The notes under the pieces were generated by a model, which made no database searches, had not been told where the DNA came from, and saw only the letters and a program-made list of their open reading frames with translations. From Sesamum alatum (Eukaryota > Streptophyta > Magnoliopsida > Lamiales > Pedaliaceae), in NCBI GenBank assembly GCA_034509735.1, contig JACGWO010000005.1, forward strand, positions 40,144,479 through 40,208,478: a stretch of DNA of 64,000 nucleotides, in the 5' to 3' direction. The position numbers were made by a program, and so were the translations under genes. Shown here piece by piece: positions 62,050 through 64,000 of the stretch. The stretch's first letter is position 1, and each line of letters opens with the position of its first letter.

Positions 62050-63288
62050 TGCAGATTTATCATATGCGAGCAAGTAGTTTGAATGGTTTATAAGCAACTA
62101 AGCCTTCTCTCCCAATGATGTATATTTTCAAGACAAAATTGTGAGATTCATACATGACAGAGCCGAAGCATCAATTGAGTTATAAGCCACATGAATAACC
62201 TTATAATCGACTTATGATATTTGTAACCTGACATAACTCATAATGATAATTCGATTCTAGATATTTTTATTTATTTTTTAAATATAATAATTGTGTACAT
62301 ATGATAGAATGTATCAAAATATGAAAATTATTTGATTATGTTAATCACTGTATTAATATTCTTTTATTGTCAAGAAAGATATAAAAATGTATTCCTTTGT
62401 AGTTTTGTTTGTAAATAATATTATAAAAGGAAGAAATATATTTCCTTTTTCCTTCACTATCTCCACCTACCAAACACACCACAATGGCATTTCTGGAAAC
62501 AATTAAAAAAGTACGTACAATAATGAGGAGGGTGCCAACTCTTTTACACGTGGTAGCTTATAAAGGCGAGTAGCCAATGCCACAGACACATGCGCAAGTG
62601 GTTGTGATAATCAAGGGGCCATGCATTGCTTTTCTCCCTGCAGTAATCGAGACGGGTCGTGGCCAATCATGTGACACGGCCCTCCTTTGCTCCCCAATTC
62701 ACTCACTTTTTCTTTATTTCTTTAAGACCCCAATTTTTTGCCAAAATTATATTTTAATCCTTTTTATTTTGGTAGTATTGCGTTAAACAGATGCGTAAAG
62801 TATTGGTCAAAATGAAAGTTGTGAAATTAGAAAAGTAATAAACATAATAGTTGCATGCTATAGAAAAATATATTATTGCATTCATTAGGGAACATTAAAA
62901 TACAAATTGTATCTAAATATTAATATAGCATGTTCAATTTGCAATTAATTTTGTTTGTTACAATAAACATCGATTACTATCATATCTCTTGAGAAGAATA
63001 TGAATAATTAAATGAACATCAACATGCCAATATATCATTTTTATTGAATTATGATAAAAAAAAATATATAATATAAATGTATGTCAATACCATGAACAAT
63101 ATAATTATGAAAAATAATTCTCTAAATTTTTTGTTTGTTAAATGCATATGAGTGGAAATGACCAAATCAATTCCACATTGTAAGAAAAAACAAGCAAGTT
63201 GAAAACAAAAATGTTTATGCAAACTCTCAATTAAAATAATTTAATTTAAAATCTCATTTCTTTTTTAATTAAAAAATGGGAGAGCAGA
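62050..63288. other. Right-end spacer
   Basis: AT-rich, with a less AT-rich patch at about 62530-62710. The 69-codon open frame there (62577-62786) has no recognisable content. No gene is seen. Confidence 0.5.
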
Positions 63289-63297
63289 GGTGATACC

Positions 63298-63873
63298 TAT
63301 AATGCATGGACACTTCGAAAAATTACCCGATGTAGTGTCGGATATGGACACGCCTCGGACATGGTATAGGCGTGTCCGAAAATTAAAAAAAAAAGAAAAA
63401 AAGGACACGATGTCGGACGCGCCTGTTGGCGTGTCCGACACGTTTTGGACACATTTATGATTTTTTTTTATGATTTTAAAAAGTTTTGTACTAATTTTTT
63501 TTTCAAAAAGAAAAAAGAGTTGTAGACAAAATAAAAACAAAAAAAAAAATTACTTATCTCAAACTAAAATTTTTTGGGATGAAATTACTAAAAAATCGAG
63601 AGACGGTAATTATAATTTAACTAATTTGGATTATTTTTTTTATTGTACTTTTTAAAATAAACTGATTATGTATATTTTTTAAATCATGTATTTTGGTTAA
63701 AAATCTAGATATAAGTTATTTTATATTTTTATTTTCATATATTTCATATTTTGATTTTATAAGAAATTTTAGAATATATATATATAATATTATATTTAGC
63801 CGTGTCAGTGATATATCATTTTCTAATTTTTTGTAATTTTTTGAATCATCGTGTCTGTGTCCATGCATCGTAC
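63298..63873. mobile_element. Mutator-like TIR element, 576 bp, 9-bp target duplication
   Basis: The left end is TATAATGCATGGACAC; the right end, reverse-complemented, contains CGATGCATGGACAC. It is flanked by identical GGTGATACC at 63289-63297 and 63874-63882. The left interior is packed with direct and inverted copies of GGCGTGTCCGA/CGGACACGCC. No transposase frame, so it is non-autonomous. Confidence 0.8.
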
Positions 63874-63882
63874 GGTGATACC

Positions 63883-64000
63883 CTGCAAATCTACCAGAAA
63901 AGAATTATGCCTTAGCCATGTGTGATCATGTTTGTTGTCCAAGCGGGACATTAAACTAGTTTCGCAAAGATGAGGGGGTGATAACGTAATTATGAGAAAC
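63883..64000. other. Window end, no feature seen
   Basis: Nothing recognisable in the last 118 bases. Confidence 0.5.

Noticed and set aside
1..64000. CRISPR arrays, operons, phage, toxin or viral genes
   Set aside because: None seen; the repeats are plant-type microsatellites, minisatellites and transposon ends, and the genes are intron-rich nuclear genes.

Overview
The window is nuclear DNA from a flowering plant, most likely a eudicot (possibly an asterid; this is a weak guess from protein flavour). The reasons are AT-rich intergenic DNA with many (AT)n, (GT)n and (GA)n microsatellites, multi-exon genes with short introns and plant splice sites, and plant-specific families (subgroup-21 R2R3-MYB, CNGC, class IV HD-ZIP, NAC). 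Eight protein-coding loci are supported. Seven of them could be modelled exon by exon with consistent reading phase.

Layout from left to right: an R2R3-MYB gene (minus strand, 3' end outside the window); about 6.5 kb without a recognisable gene; DNA polymerase epsilon subunit B (DPB2, minus, 13 exons) with an E2F/site II promoter; a 3.5-copy minisatellite; D-cysteine desulfhydrase (DCD, minus, 10 exons); a TIM14/PAM18 J-protein gene of the mitochondrial import motor (minus); a repeat-bearing spacer; a CNGC20-like cyclic-nucleotide-gated channel (plus, 12 coding exons); about 5.5 kb of spacer with terminal-inverted-repeat elements; an HDG11-like HD-ZIP IV gene (plus, 10 exons); a 6 kb spacer packed with MITE-like elements; a NAC057-like gene (plus, 3 exons); a DHH/DHHA1 phosphoesterase gene (minus, 7 exons); and a gene-free 7.6 kb right end with a solo LTR, segmental duplications, tRNA-related SINE candidates and a Mutator-like element.

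The genes are not a functional cluster; they are ordinary neighbours in a plant chromosome. DPB2 acts in leading-strand DNA replication, DCD in D-cysteine breakdown and H2S production, TIM14 in mitochondrial protein import and CNGC20 in calcium signalling. MYB, HDG11 and NAC057 are transcription factors.

The most noteworthy points are two U12-type introns in DPB2, one of them AT-AC; a GC-AG intron in the DHH gene; a related group of TIR elements with GGGATAATTAC/GGATAAATTAC ends, two of them with clear 9-bp target-site duplications and one with a near match; and a solo LTR with a perfect 5-bp duplication and a paralogous empty site 1.8 kb away. No convincing novel multi-gene system was found.
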